DNA from: Stylonectria norvegica
Lineage: Eukaryota > Ascomycota > Sordariomycetes > Hypocreales > Nectriaceae
Reading direction: 5' to 3'
DNA length: 64,000 nt
NCBI GenBank assembly: GCA_014621405.1
Contig: JAANBC010000060.1
Span: forward strand, 1 to 64,000
Under the pieces are notes generated by a model. It saw nothing but the letters and a program-made list of their open reading frames with translations. It searched no databases and was not told the DNA's origin. The position numbers and the translations under genes are program-made. Position 1 is the first letter of the stretch, and each line of letters opens with the position of its first letter. Of this stretch, positions 22,334-35,872 are shown piece after piece.

Positions 22334-22679
22334 GACGAAGTTAGTCTGTGGAAACGAAAACCAAATACAGGATGGGATGGCAACGAAAAAAGTTGCGAAT
22401 GTGCCACCAAAACTATGTCGACTTATAATCAATACACGAGTCGAGTTTTCGTTATAAAGGGCTACAGATACATATAAGTGTGATAATAATCAGCATATAC
22501 GAGTGTAACGGCTAGTTCTATCTGCCTCCCCTCTCCTAGGCTATTTGGCCAAAAACGTTGAGTTACCACAGGGCAGCTTTGTTTTTAGCGAGACGATGTT
22601 TATAGGTCGGATCTCTTTGATTAGCCTAGTCGCTTATAATTCGAATTATACACAAGCTAGAGATGCTATATGAGACGTT
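22334..22679 (-). promoter_or_regulatory. Upstream region of the mannosidase, bordering AT-rich DNA
   Basis: About 350 bp of ordinary composition lies between the mannosidase start and the beginning of the AT-rich block. Any promoter must lie here. I see no dependable TATA box. The close border makes leakage of RIP into the gene plausible. Confidence 0.35.
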
Positions 22680-25091
22680 TCTTATTGACCTTGCCATTTC
22701 GGGATAATGTTAATATCAGCTATTTATTTAAATAAGAGTGTGATTAGCTATGCTAGTTAGCTAGGCTTGTGATATAGAAAAAGTACTGACTTATATTAAA
22801 ATAGGTAGAATAACTCTTTTATACTATTAGGCGCTAAGTATTTATACTGCCTTTAGTATTAACCTGCTAAAGGTTGTTTTTTTTAGTTATTATATCTTTT
22901 AATATATATATATAACTATATATTATTATTATAACTTTATTACCTATATAAATTTATTATTAATAGCTAAATATAATAAATATACTATCTTTATATTTCT
23001 CTATTACTGCTTCTATAAGTATATAATACTCTAGTAATATTTATTAGACTTATATTTAAATAGTCTTCTTTTTTTTTCTTATTAATTAAAGCTAAGAATA
23101 AGAGAAAGTTAAATATTATAAAAATAACTATCTTATAGTATTTATTTAAAGTCTTTAAGTATATAATTATTATTAAATTCCCTAGCTAGCTATAAATTAT
23201 AAAGATATTTAAAGTAAAGTATTATTATCTTAAGAATCTTTAGTATTATTTCTATAGTACTATAGATATATTAGAAATAGTAATATACTATAAGAGAGAA
23301 ATAGTTATAATAAGCTATTAGAATAAAGCTATATTAAGGCTAAATTTCTTAAAGAAAGCTAATATAATCTTATAAAGTAAGCTTATTATTAGTAATAGTA
23401 TTATTATAGATAAATATAAAGTAATTTTTACTAGTAACCTACTAGCTAGCTAATTTATTATAAAAGCTAGTAGTAATATAACTTTTATAGCTTAAGCTAA
23501 TATAAAAGAGAAAGAAGATAATAAAATAACTTAACTATTAGAAGGGAATTTAATAAATAAAAATAAAAATATTAATAATATTAATAATATCTTTATAGAG
23601 AAAGCCCTATTAACTTAAAATAGAATGCTAATTTAATTATATTTAATAATTATAGAGAATGCAAAAGATAGTAATATTAATAGTATTACTAACTTAGAAG
23701 TTTATTACATTATTAATATAGCTAGCTATAACTTATTATAGTTACTATAAGTATAGGAAGTTATTATTAGGCTAGCTTCTTAAGCCTTTATTACTATACT
23801 AGCTACTTAAGTATAAGATTCTTAGGTAGATATAAAGCTATATTCTTAGTATATAAAAAGAGCTTAGGCTGCTATTATTATTACTAGTTCTACTATTAAG
23901 GCTATAGTTATTTCTAATAATATTATTAATTACTCTATAAGAAAGAAGAAAAAGAAAAAAAATTAATTAAAGCTTAAAGATATAAAAAAAGCTACTAATA
24001 GTCTTATTATTATAAAATTATAATTATATTATTATATTATAGCCTATAGAGGCATATAATATAGAATAGGTATTATAAGACTATATTACTCTTTTTAGTA
24101 ATTATAATATAGCTTTCTTTATTCTACTAATTACTTAAATTAAGCTAGATCTATTAAATATAATTATTTAAAATATATTTAAGTTAAAGTTATAAAAAGA
24201 GGCTTAGATTAAAGCTATTATTAATAAGTTAATAATATAGAAATAAGTATATAGGTATTATTATAAGTTATAGGAAAAGTAAGCCTAAGAAATAAAAATA
24301 TAAGAAAGCTATAGCTATTATAGCTATTATAGTTATAATAGCTATATAGGAAATTAAGTTACTAGCTAGCTAGTTATAATAACTATAATATATTAAATAG
24401 TTCTTATTTTATTATCTTAATTAATCTTATAAGCCTATACCTTATTATATAAATATATCTAATAGCTCTACTAAAGAAAATAAGCTATCTTATCTTATAT
24501 TAATTCTTTATTTCTTCTTTCTATTATTATTCTAGCCTAAAAGCATATAATATATAAGTAAGCTTATTATCTCTTAATTATCTTTTTAAGATTCTAAAAA
24601 CTATAAATAGGCTTAATTTCTTTTAATAAAATAAAGTTAAATAAGCCTATTATAATATATATAATCCTAATCTAATTATTAAATAAGTACTTAGTAATAC
24701 TCTTTTAAATAATTTTAAACTTTCTTTTATAATAACTAAATACTTACTTACTAGTTATATAAAGCTATAAGTACTATAGGTTATATAACTTCTACTTATT
24801 TATAAGTTTCTACTTAGTATTATTCTAATTCTATAAATAGTATTAAATTCTTAAGTATAATATAAGAAGCCTTACTCTAATATTAAAGCTAGTATTATTA
24901 AAATAGAATCTTACCTATAAAATCTTAAAGTTCTTTATTATTATATAATAAATAAGTATTATATTATTAATTAAACCTTTTATACTTATAAGTATATATA
25001 AAAACTAGCTATTAAAAATAACTATTATTAATATATTTTATAAGATATTACTCTTATAAGACTAAAAGTGCTTTTATTAATTACTTATTAT

Positions 25092-28000
25092 TATAAAGAA
25101 CTAGCCTTAAGGCTACTATAAGTAAGTATTAAATATAATATTAATATACTTAAGAAAGGAAGAGCTATACTATTTTATAAAAATATAGAGATTTCCTATA
25201 TACTTATTATATAAAGTATATATTATTTTATACTAAGTCTATTTTATATATAAATAGCTTTTAAAGTATAAGTATAGCTTAAGCTTATAATATATCTCCT
25301 ACTTTTATTTTAAAGTAAAGTTTTACTATTCTTATATTTGCTTTAGCCTTTTTATATTATAAGTAAAGTGAGCTAGCTATAGTTTATATATATTATTATT
25401 ATAACTATATAGGGTTTATTTATTATTATAGATTAGTAATTTTATAGCTATACCTACTCTGCCCTATTATATAATATAGTTATTATAGTAATAGCCTTAA
25501 CTTATCTTAGTTTTACTACTTAAATAATTTATTATATATCTGCTTTATTTATAAATATAATAAGTATATATTATATATATTCTATTTCTGCCTATTTATA
25601 TTATTCTTTCTTTTTATATTTTCTTTATATTTATTATAGTACTTGCTCTCTCTTCTTATTCTAAGTATATTATTTCTATATTTTCCTATTCTGCCTTTAT
25701 TATATAATATAATAGCTATTACTATATAAGGTCTGCCTCTCTTATTATTCTTAAGTAGTAGTTTTTTTTAATAACTCTTATTATAACCTAGCTAATAATA
25801 ATAATAATAAGAATTCTAATATAAGTCTCTATAGTAATACTATAAAATTAATATTTTACTAATATCTATAAATAAACTCTTTATATCTATAGTATCTTTA
25901 ATATTAATAGTAACTCTAATAATAAGTTCTCTATACTCTTAAATTAACTTAATCTCTTATATTTATATTATATTAGTTATATATATAATAATAGTATTAT
26001 AATATATACTTATGCCTCTAAGTATACTTATTAGGCATATTATTAGATTAAAATTAGCTATAATTAAAATATAAAGCTATATATTAGTCTCTTATATTTC
26101 TACTATATTACTTATAAGCTTATTTAAGCTATTATTAAAAAGAAGGCTATTATAACTCTAGCTTACCTTTATACTAATAGTATTACTAGTAAGAAAGCTT
26201 ATATAATATTTATATTCCTATATCTTAGTAATATATTAAATAATACTCTTATTCTTACTTAGTATAAGAACTGCTAGGGCACTTTTACTTATATAAACCT
26301 AATCCTAGCCTTACTATATTACTTTAGCCTCTAGGCTGCTTCTTTTATACTCTTATTATTATATTATAGTCCCTCCTAGCCTCTCCTCCTTCTAGCTCTT
26401 ATTATATCTTTTAATACTAATACTTTATTTTTATACTCCCCCTTTTTTTATAGCTATTATAGCCCTATACTCTGCTCTTAGTAGTATTATTATATCTTAT
26501 AATTTTAATATTATATAGTTTTTTACTTACTAGCTTTTATCTATTATATAGAAGTCTACTTATACTACTTATAAGAATAATAAGTATCTTATTATTTTAT
26601 AAATAAGTATATCTCTTCTTTCTTATCTTTATAATAGCTTTATTAACTTATTTTATAATAGTAATAAAATAATATAATAAAGTTATAGCTTTAAATTATA
26701 TATATACTTAGCAATCTTAGTAATTTTATAACTTTTTATCTTATTACTTATATAATATTTAATAATTTCTTTATCTTATTTATATCTAGTTATATTAAAA
26801 CTATTATATTATCTAATAGTTTATATTATAGCTCTATTAAGCCCTTACCTATTTATAAGAGCCTGCTTAATTATACTGTATTCTATCTTATTAAAGCAGC
26901 CTTTAATTATAAATATATATTTATAGTATTATTACCCCTATATTTAGCTATCTCTGCTGCTATTATTACTAACTCTGCTATTGCTACTATTAATCCCGCC
27001 CTACCTATATGCCCCACTGCCTTTTCTTTAGGCCCTTAGAACCTATCCCTTAAATAGGTTAAGCTTTAGAAATTTATCTTATTAAAAGATTAGGCAGTAC
27101 TAAAGCAGATTAAAAAAAAAATTTAAAGAGTATAATATAAAATACTACTAATACTAAAAAAAAAGAATAATAAGTAAACTTATTAATAATTATAAGTATT
27201 AGGAATATTTTTATATATATTAAAGTAATAAATCTATAATACCCCTATATTATAACTATATTACTCTTAGCTTATTATAATATCTAGTATCTCTTTATTT
27301 ACTCTTATAGTTATTTAATACTATAGTATTTTTAACGCGACTGACGCAGAACTAGCAGAGGATCTGCCTTATTCTTATCCTCCTCCTCCTTAGTATTATT
27401 CTTAACTTGCAGCTTCTCCCGCTTATCTGCCTACTACTTAAAGGCAAGGTTCTCCTTATCTAATATATTATTATATAATTATATCTTATATAGAGCTAAA
27501 ATAGTCCTATTATATAAGCAAAGCTTTTTTAAAAGTAATTTCTTTAATTTTATTAAATATTCTATAATATTAGTAAGATATAAGATATTATTAATAAATA
27601 AGTTATTATTAAAAAATAGTGCTTATATACTTAATATAAAGCTAGATTAGGCTTAATTTACTATCTTAGTAGTGCTTAATATATAGGCTGCTATATTACC
27701 TAACTCTTATATCTTTTCTATTTGCTATAAGAGTTAGTAAAGACTAAGATAAAAAAAAGACTATATTTATAGAGGCTTTACTAACTAAAGCCTCTATAAA
27801 TACCTCTTTAATAAGTTATATTATTAAGAGAAGTATAAGATAATTACTTTTTTAATTAGACTAATAAGTAATATATATCTTAGCTATTAAGTCTAGAATA
27901 AATAGTTAGTAATATAAAAATATTATAAAAAATAATAAAGTACTTATTTACTTATTTTTAATAAATAATAGCTATTATATAATTATTATAAAAGATACTA

Positions 28001-29049
28001 TAACTAATACTATACTTATATATTCTCTTAAAAAGAGTGCGGCGCATTTTAGAGAGTTTTACTCTATCTGCCTAATTAAAACCTCTTATAAGTACTAACT
28101 TCTACTTAAAATAGATATAAAATATAAAGAATATCTCTAACTTACCTTACTTAAGCTATTTAAGTTTAGTTTAGGCTACTTCTTAATAATAGGGGTCTAT
28201 AAATATTAACTCTAAGTAATTAATAAAATCTACTAAGATTAACTCTTTATAGCTGCCTTTTATCTTATAAAATACTATAATATAAAACTAAACTCTAGCT
28301 AAAAGATTCTACTAGAGAAAGACCTATTAATTCTATTTAATACTAATAAACTTCTAATCTACTATTAACTTATATATAATTATAAGCTTTTAAGCTAGAA
28401 ATATTATCTTATTCTTATTATATAATTCCCCTATTAATAATAGTTTATAATATACCTAATATATTTAAAAAGGCAATATATTATTAACTTATATAATAGG
28501 CAGTGCTAGAATATAGTCCTATTATATATTCTAATTTTATAAAATAACTATAAGTTATAATACTAATAGTAATTCTTATTATATTATTAGCAGGTATTAT
28601 TATAATAAGTAGAGAATATTTACTTATTAGTTTTATTAAATAAGTAGCTGCTTAGTAATCTCTTATTATTAATTAGCTGCTTCTACTTATTAAGTCTACT
28701 ATAGGCTCTATTACTTTATAAAGAACTCCTCTACTTATATAACTCTATATAGAAGCATCTTAAGTATATTAGTATAATAGTCCAGATTTAAGATATTAAC
28801 CCTAAATATACTTTCTAAATATAATATATTTTTTTATAAAGTATATTAATTATAAAAAACTAGCCTTAAGATTACTATAAGTAAGTATTAAATATAATAT
28901 TAATATACTTAAGGAAGAAAGAGCTATATTATCTTATAGAAATATAGAGATTTCCTATATACCTGCTATATAAGGTATATATTTCTATACTAGGTCTGTT
29001 TTGCATATAGACAGGTTCTGAGGTGCGAGTATAGCTTGAGCCTATAATA
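25092..29049. mobile_element. Probable LTR element with about 200-bp terminal direct repeats
   Basis: The segment 25092-25292 is repeated at 28851-29049 in the same orientation, 3.76 kb apart. Both contain ACTAGCCTTAAG, CTACTATAAGTAAGTATT (with one mismatch early on), AATATAATATTAATATACTT and AAATATAGAGATTTCCTATA. Most differences are A/G or C/T, and the left copy is richer in A and T. The spacing suits a small or partly deleted LTR retrotransposon. No coding domain can be read between the repeats. I found no target-site duplication, and the strand is not determined. Confidence 0.6.
27766..27800. repeat. Perfect 15-bp hairpin
   Basis: TTTATAGAGGCTTTA (27766-27780) and TAAAGCCTCTATAAA (27786-27800) are perfect complements across a 5-nt loop. 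A second shorter hairpin, TAACTCTTAT with ATAAGAGTTA, lies at about 27699-27736. Perfect pairing inside heavily mutated DNA is notable, though it may be chance in such biased sequence. Confidence 0.55.
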
Positions 29050-29127
29050 AGATTAATAATTAAAATTATATTTAATACTGCTATAGCCTTAATAACTTTA
29101 AAGACATTACTAACTTAAAATAGTCTT

Positions 29128-29366
29128 ACAGACCCCTTTAATAGCAGCTTCCGCAGCTACAGCCTATATATAGCAATAGTCTGTTTCTAATAGTCCCTCG
29201 CAATAGTCCCTTATAACAGTCCCTTGCAATAGTCTCTCGCAATAGTCTCTCGCAATAGTCCCTCGCATCAGTCCCTTATAATAGCCCCTCGCAACAGTCC
29301 CTTGTAATATTCCCTTATAATTATCCCTTATAATAGTCCCTCACAGACCCTTTTAATAGCAGCTTC
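29128..29366 (+). repeat. Minisatellite: 12 copies of a 13-bp unit, flanked by a direct repeat
   Basis: From 29189 to 29344 twelve consecutive 13-bp units follow the pattern AATAGTCCCTCGC, with variants such as AACAGTCCCTTGC and AATAGTCCCTTAT. The array is bracketed by a 24-bp direct repeat, ACAGACCCyTTTAATAGCAGC and three more bases, at 29128-29151 and 29343-29366. The right copy touches the Copia LTR. The units have clearly higher GC than the surroundings. Unit variation is mostly C/T. Confidence 0.85.
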
Positions 29367-29540
29367 TGTTAAACCTATAGATAATTAATTAATCTTACTT
29401 GCGGCATTTACCTCTCTCTAAGAGCTGCTTTAAGCATCCTAACTGCACTAGTCTACTTTTAATTTTAAGATTATATAATATAGCTTATTTTCCAGATTTA
29501 AGCTGCAGAACCTAGTATATATTATAGCTTAAGTTTAATA
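29367..29540 (-). repeat. Copia LTR, 3' copy (minus-strand sense)
   Basis: A 174-bp repeat matching 35873-36046 along its whole length, including AACCTATAGATAATTAATT, CTAGTCTACTTTTAATTTTA and GCAGAACC. This copy carries more T and A at variable sites (for example AGATTTAAGCTGC against the other's AGGTTTGGGCTGC), so it has been mutated more. Confidence 0.85.
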
Positions 29541-30765
29541 TACCCCCCTAAATTAAGCCCTATTTAAAGAGATTTAAATAAATTATATATAATTTATTTA
29601 TAGTATTTACTTTATATTAGTTATAATTAGTAGATCTTTTTATAAAGTAAAAGAAAAGTAAGTATTAAGCTTATTAATATTAGATTTATAATAACTTAAA
29701 TACTATAATATGCTTCTATTTACTTATTATTTAATTTAATATATAGGTTTTATTTTAGTAAGTTAATTTCTCCTTTTCTTTCTCTTTTCTTTAAGTTATA
29801 ATATCTCTTAGTAAGTTATTTTCTTTATAGCAGCTTTTTATTATTTTATATAGTTTATTTTATAGTTTTATTACTTTATTACTAACTTTTTAAATAGCTA
29901 ATATTAATTAAAATATCTATTATTATATAAGTACTCTTTTTAAGTTTTATTTTATTATTTTAGACTATATTTTCTAATTTTTAATAGTAAAACTATTACT
30001 TTTACTAGCTTATTACTAGCCTTCCCTACTCTCTTAAGTAATAAAGTTTATACTTTAGCTTTAATTAGAGATTTTTTATAAGTTTTTAAATAATATTTCC
30101 TAGTTTTATATTATTAATTTCACTTTTATAGTTCTTATTAGAAATCTTATAGCTATTTTAGCTATTCTTGCGCTATATATTGCCCCTGCCTCTCTAAGAA
30201 AAAAAAAGCTATTTAAAAGGCAGCTAAGAAAGCTAAATATAATACCGCCACCGCTGCTATCTATTAAGCGGCTAAAGCCGCCGCTACTATATAAATAAGC
30301 TTTATTTTACTATTTTAAGCCTTAATTAATATTTTTATAATATTTCTTTAATAAGAGAGGTTTCTTACCTCTAATATTTAAATTTAGCTCTTTTAGGCTA
30401 GAGTTCTAGCTAGAGTGCTAGTATATATATAAGCCCTACAGACTGCTACTATAAGTAGTATAACTCTAATAGCTTCTGCTACCTAATATAAATAGTTTTA
30501 TTCTTTTATTTTAAGGTTTATTTTACTAATTTAGGCCTTAAAGTCCTATTATTATCTTATTAGTAGCTTTCTTTTTTTTTAGACTATATTTATTAGTTTA
30601 TTAGAGTGGATAATAAGATAAGTTTAAGCTTAATTTCTATATTTTAAAGCTTATTTTCTAATTTTAAATATTATAAAAAAAGCAGAAATAGTATATTTAT
30701 ACTAAGGTTATTTTATATAAGTGCCTTAATAGCACTTTTCCTTTTAATAAGGATCCTTGCCTTTA

Positions 30766-33089
30766 NGTATAAANTAAGCTTNGTTTCNAGNTTTTTAGGT
30801 TTAGTTTTATAGTTTTATACTTTAGTATATAGAGATAGTTACAGCNTATAGGCCTAAATATATATATAGTTTCTAANGTGCCTTTTTTATATTATNTATA
30901 TATATATATATATAAATTTATAAGCTTTATTTNCTAANTTTNCNGCTTATAATTATANTCCNTCTAAAATCTNCTTAATTATTCTTTTCTTTAAGGCTAT
31001 GATTTTNAGNTTTCTTATATTTAGGCCTTAATATTAATAAGCCTAAGTTAGGTATAGCTTTCTTTTAATTAACTNCCCTATAATNCCTTANTAAGCCTAT
31101 TTATAATTAATTTTAAGCTTTATTTATAGNAAATGCGGATTATTTNCTTTTAAATATATTNCTTAAGCTAGTAATTATAAATATTTATATACTTAAGTTT
31201 AGTCTTTAGTTTCTTAATTAGGTATTATAAAAGTCTAATTATNTATTANTTATTATAAATAAGNTTTANTCTTAGGCTTTAAAGCTTAACTNCTATTTTA
31301 ATAATTAATCTTTATTAAAAGAGTNNNTNTTTTATAGCTTAGGAGAGTGCTAGTAATTTAGCCTTAGTTATTAAAGTTATAACTATATCTTGCTTATTTA
31401 NNCGCTATTTAATAAGGCTATTAAAGAGCTTTATTATATATACTTATAAGCTTTTCTAATTAAGTATATTATTAGTAAATAAGGTATTACTATATATTTT
31501 AAAGTTATCTCTGCCTCTAAACTGCAGTCTATAGAAATAAGTTATATATAGGTAATTTAATACTCTATTTACTATATTATAATATATTTTACTTAGGTTA
31601 TTTATAAACCTTACTAATCTTAAGATAGTAAATATAATATCTAGCCTTATAATTACTANTATATATAGTATTAACCTAATTACTTTTTAATACTAATTTN
31701 CTATACTTTTATTAATAGTTTCTTTATTANTAATAAGTTCTATTCTTATTATTAGACTTATATTTAGTATATNTANANTTTAAAGTTTATATATCTTTTN
31801 TAAATATATATTTTATATAANTTAAAGTAATTTNTAGGTATAGTCTCGGATTATCTCTATCCTAAGNAACTATTAAAGGTTATTTCTGCTNGTTAACTTA
31901 TATTTANACCTTANAGCTTTAATTACTTTCTCTATAGTTTTATAGTTTCCTTTNTAAAATATAATAATAATATTATTAATATAAAANAAAAGTAGAATTC
32001 TATTTTTTAANTAGTANTATAGTTTATATAGTANTAGTTAGAATTCTAATTCTTATAATATATTTCTAAGTTCTATTTACTATAAAAGAGNTATAATCTG
32101 CAGTNTATAGAGTGCCTTCTTTANAAGNAGNATGTTTTCTTCTCTTAAATATGCTTATTATTTAGGAGGCTTTTATATAAAGATATTACCTAAGAGCTTT
32201 NNATTTATAAATNNATTTATAGTATTAAATTAGAGCATTTTAAGATTAAATCTTATAGNTATTACTAGTAATATATAAAAGGACTTCCTAGCTAAAGTTA
32301 CTATATATATATCTTCTATAGTTACCTTCTATTATTAGTCTCCTTAAATAATAAGTCTAGCTTTATATTTCTAAAGATACTNTTATTTATTAAACTTATA
32401 AGTATATACTTATATATAGTCTAATACTTAGNAGTTATATATTTAAGAATTAGTTCTTAATATCTTAATCTAGGATTCTATTTCCTAATAGCTTTNTAAA
32501 TATNATTTTTCTACTTNTTTAAATTTATTCTTAAATTTATATNNTTATAAGCTATTATAAGAACTTAGTACTAGANGCAGGTTTCTTTTAATAGTATTTA
32601 TACTTTATAGGTTTAAGGTTTAATTCTGCTATTTAGTCTTNNCTTTTAGGTTTTAATCTTCTGCACTTAAATTANTTATATATTACNTTTATAAGAATAG
32701 TCTTTCTATTCTTTCTAAGTGNTATAGCTATTATCCCTATATAAAANNCTTAATATATTTCTANTAAGTCCTTTTATTAAGGCTTGCTTCTTTCTTATNC
32801 TCTCTTATATTNTATTATATANGTTAGAAAGCTAAATATANGGCTTTTAGGTAGTATTAAAAATAGTTTAAAGTNTAATAAGATNTATTTTTCACTTTTA
32901 GCTTATATTTCCTTACCTTCTATTTCTTNCTATATCTTTAGGTCTNTAATTATATTCTTAAGTATTATATCTTAANTATANGTATTAATCTTATCTTCTC
33001 NTTATATTAGTATTATAACCTAGTCTACTTATTTTATATATATAAGAGCTTTTATTCTTTCTTAGATTTCTTTAAGTATANTTTNNCCT
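30766..33089. other. Cluster of isolated N bases
   Basis: Dozens of single or double N characters occur only here, inside the Copia element. They sit within otherwise continuous sequence, not as a gap. That pattern suggests unresolved consensus bases where several repeat copies were collapsed together in assembly. Nothing about coding should be inferred from this interval. Confidence 0.85.
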
Positions 33090-34319
33090 ATTATTTCTTA
33101 TATATAGTTTTTATTTATATTAAATATATCTTTTTTATTAAATTTGATATCGCAGGTTATATATATATAGTTAGTGATTAGATTCTAGATTTAAAAGATA
33201 TTTTAAGAGTTATATCTTATTAAGTAATTAATTTATACTTTTAGTAAGATTCTTGACTTAAGCTATTATTATTTTAATTATACCTCCTTAGTTATTATAA
33301 ATGCTTTATATTTAATAGTCTTTAAGTATATGATTTATAGTTAAGTTTGATTTTTAACTTCTATACCTAAGACTTTAGAAAGGAAGCTCTTATATAGGGT
33401 CTTTTACTTAAGCCTTTATTTTAGTATTTAATTTAAGAGATAAATAGCTATTCTTATTATTTCTAGCTATAGTTCTTTTAGCAGGTTATTATTAAGGGTA
33501 AGTAGCCTTGCCTTTTCTTTTACTACCCCCTTAAAATACTCCTCTAAGCTATTCTATACTTATATATATAGTGCACTTTTATTAACTTTAATAACTTTTT
33601 ATTATAACTATGCGCGGATTATTTAGCTGCTTTATAGCTTATTATTTATTTCTATTATTTATAATTAGACTCTGTGTCTTTTTTCTAGTATATTTATAAG
33701 ATATTTAAGTATTATAAGTAGGCTTTTCTTATTATATATCTTAAAGTAGTAGTCCTAGGTATAGTTTATTTCCCTGTCTATAATTATAATATATGATTTG
33801 AAGTTGCTAATTCTTTTTAAATAGTTATAGAAGTTAATAGAGACTTATTCTCTAGGTTTTAAGCTTTATTATTACTCTTTATAGTGCTTTTTTTTATTTT
33901 GTCTTTCTAATTCTATAAATATCGCATTAGACTGTTATTAAGCCCTTAATTCTTACTCTTTTTATATAGTTAAGTAGGTTCTTAAGTGCTTTTAGGCTAG
34001 GGTAGCTAAGTCTTTAATGCTATCTTATTGCCACTGCTCTTTATAGCTTTCTTATAGTCTAAGAGTTATAAAGCAGTCTTCTTATAAGAAATACGGCTTA
34101 TTTTGCATTTTTAGGTATATATTCTAGTATATACTAATTATAATATTAGGTTATTCTGCAAAGTGTAATACTGCTATTATAATAGATGATATTATTAGTG
34201 TTTTATTAATTCTATTAGTACCCCTTTTTCTATAGTTTTTATAAGAAGATTAGATTTACTTCTATCTGCAGGCAGTAAGTAATATAATTTAAGGTAAGTT
34301 AATAAGGCTCTCCTTATAG

Positions 34320-34500
34320 GTTTTAGATGTGTAAGTTAATATCCCTATAGCCTATAATTAGAAGCTTATTTAATCCTGCAAATATAAACTTATTCTCAGT
34401 TAATTGTTTAAAATTTCAGAACCTTATGATTTTATTAAAGAGGTAGAGGGTAGTTCCTGAATCTAGTATTACTAAGTTCTTTAATAAGTAATTATTTTAC
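34320..34500 (-). pseudogene. Copia protease remnant
   Basis: Within the Copia element, the minus strand reads NLVILDSGTTLYLFNK, a stop, NFKQLTENKFIFAGLNK and LLIIGYRD. The catalytic DSGT and the downstream F-x-AG and I-x-GY elements follow the spacing of retroviral-type proteases in Copia polyproteins. Stop codons before and after show it is dead. Confidence 0.7.
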
Positions 34501-35872
34501 TTTATTAGGAATAAAGCTGCCTTTTCTAAGATTTAAGTTTATAATAATTACTATTATTATATCTCTTTTTATAAGCTTTCTTTTTTACTTTTAAGCTTCT
34601 TATATAGCTTTCTGACTTTAAGTTTAGTTTTAAATCTTTATTCCTATTCTTCTGTCTTCTTTTCTAACTTAATAAATTTTAGTAGTATTATCTTTAAAAA
34701 AAGCCACCTAATAGTTTAATATATTTGCTCTATAGTGCTTAGAGTTATATAGAATATATATCTCTATTATATTTAAAGCTTATTATTATCGCTTCTTTCT
34801 TTATTTACTTAAGTCCTTAGTTAATAGCTTAGATTGCTTTTAACTCTTTATATCAGAGGCTTATAGTTTTAATCTGCCTTACGTTTTAGTATCTAAGGCT
34901 TAGAATATTAGTCTGAAGTTCCCTTTTATAATCTTTGATTTATTTAGCTTTATAAGTAATTTTTTATTATTATAAAGTTTATCTTAAAATTTGATTATAA
35001 AGGTGGCTAATTAGTAGCTTTTACTTTTAATTTCTTTTTAATTCTAGTTCTTTTTAATATATAGGATTACTTTAAACTTATAATCTAATACTTATTTAAG
35101 GTCTTTAAATTAGATAGATAAATTAAGACTTTCCGCTACCTTTTAGAGTTTTGCTATATTTATTACCTTTTCCTACTTAATAATCTATTCTTGTTAATTT
35201 GTTTTATTGCTTATTCTTTCCCTTAATATATTAAAATATATTTTATATGCTTGTTTTTTTCGCAGAGTATTATTTATTCTATATATAGCTTTAAGATTAG
35301 CAAAGAATAGAGAAATATTATTATATTCCTCTAATCCGGTTATTACTAGAGCATATATTTTAATATAATATAAGGCCAGCTTTTTAATTAGCTAATTAAG
35401 TATATTTTAGATTCTATTTGCTTACTTTATAAACTGCTTTAGATCAGTTTAATAGAGGGTTATTTTAGCTTTTATATTCTTCTAATCCTTAGTAAGAAGC
35501 TTATTATAATATTTTATAAGTTCTTCTTCTTACTTAAACTTTAGAGTTACTTTACCCTTTATATCTCTGACTTTTACTATATAATTTAAGTATTTCAGCC
35601 TCTTTAGCTCTTTAATTTAAAACTAATTAAATTATATTAGATTACTAAGTCGCATAAGATAGAATACTCTTTTAGCAGTTAACTTTAGGATGTAGCTTTA
35701 TTTAAAAGTATTCTAGTTAGTTAGGCTATTAAGAAGGTAGGTCTTAGTTAATATCTTTTAGTTTTGTCTTTATATCTTTATTTCTTTAAATTAAGGTTTA
35801 TTCTTGCTTTTTAGTTCTTTATTTAGTAGTTCTAGTTACTTATTCTTTTTAAGTGACTTTAAGACTTTTAAT

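Noticed and set aside
29189..29344. Regular repeats that could suggest a CRISPR array
   Set aside because: Units are 13 bp and contiguous with no unique spacers, and the genome is fungal. It is a minisatellite.
32784..32975. 63-codon frame containing N bases
   Set aside because: Ambiguous bases mask stops. Not usable evidence of a gene.
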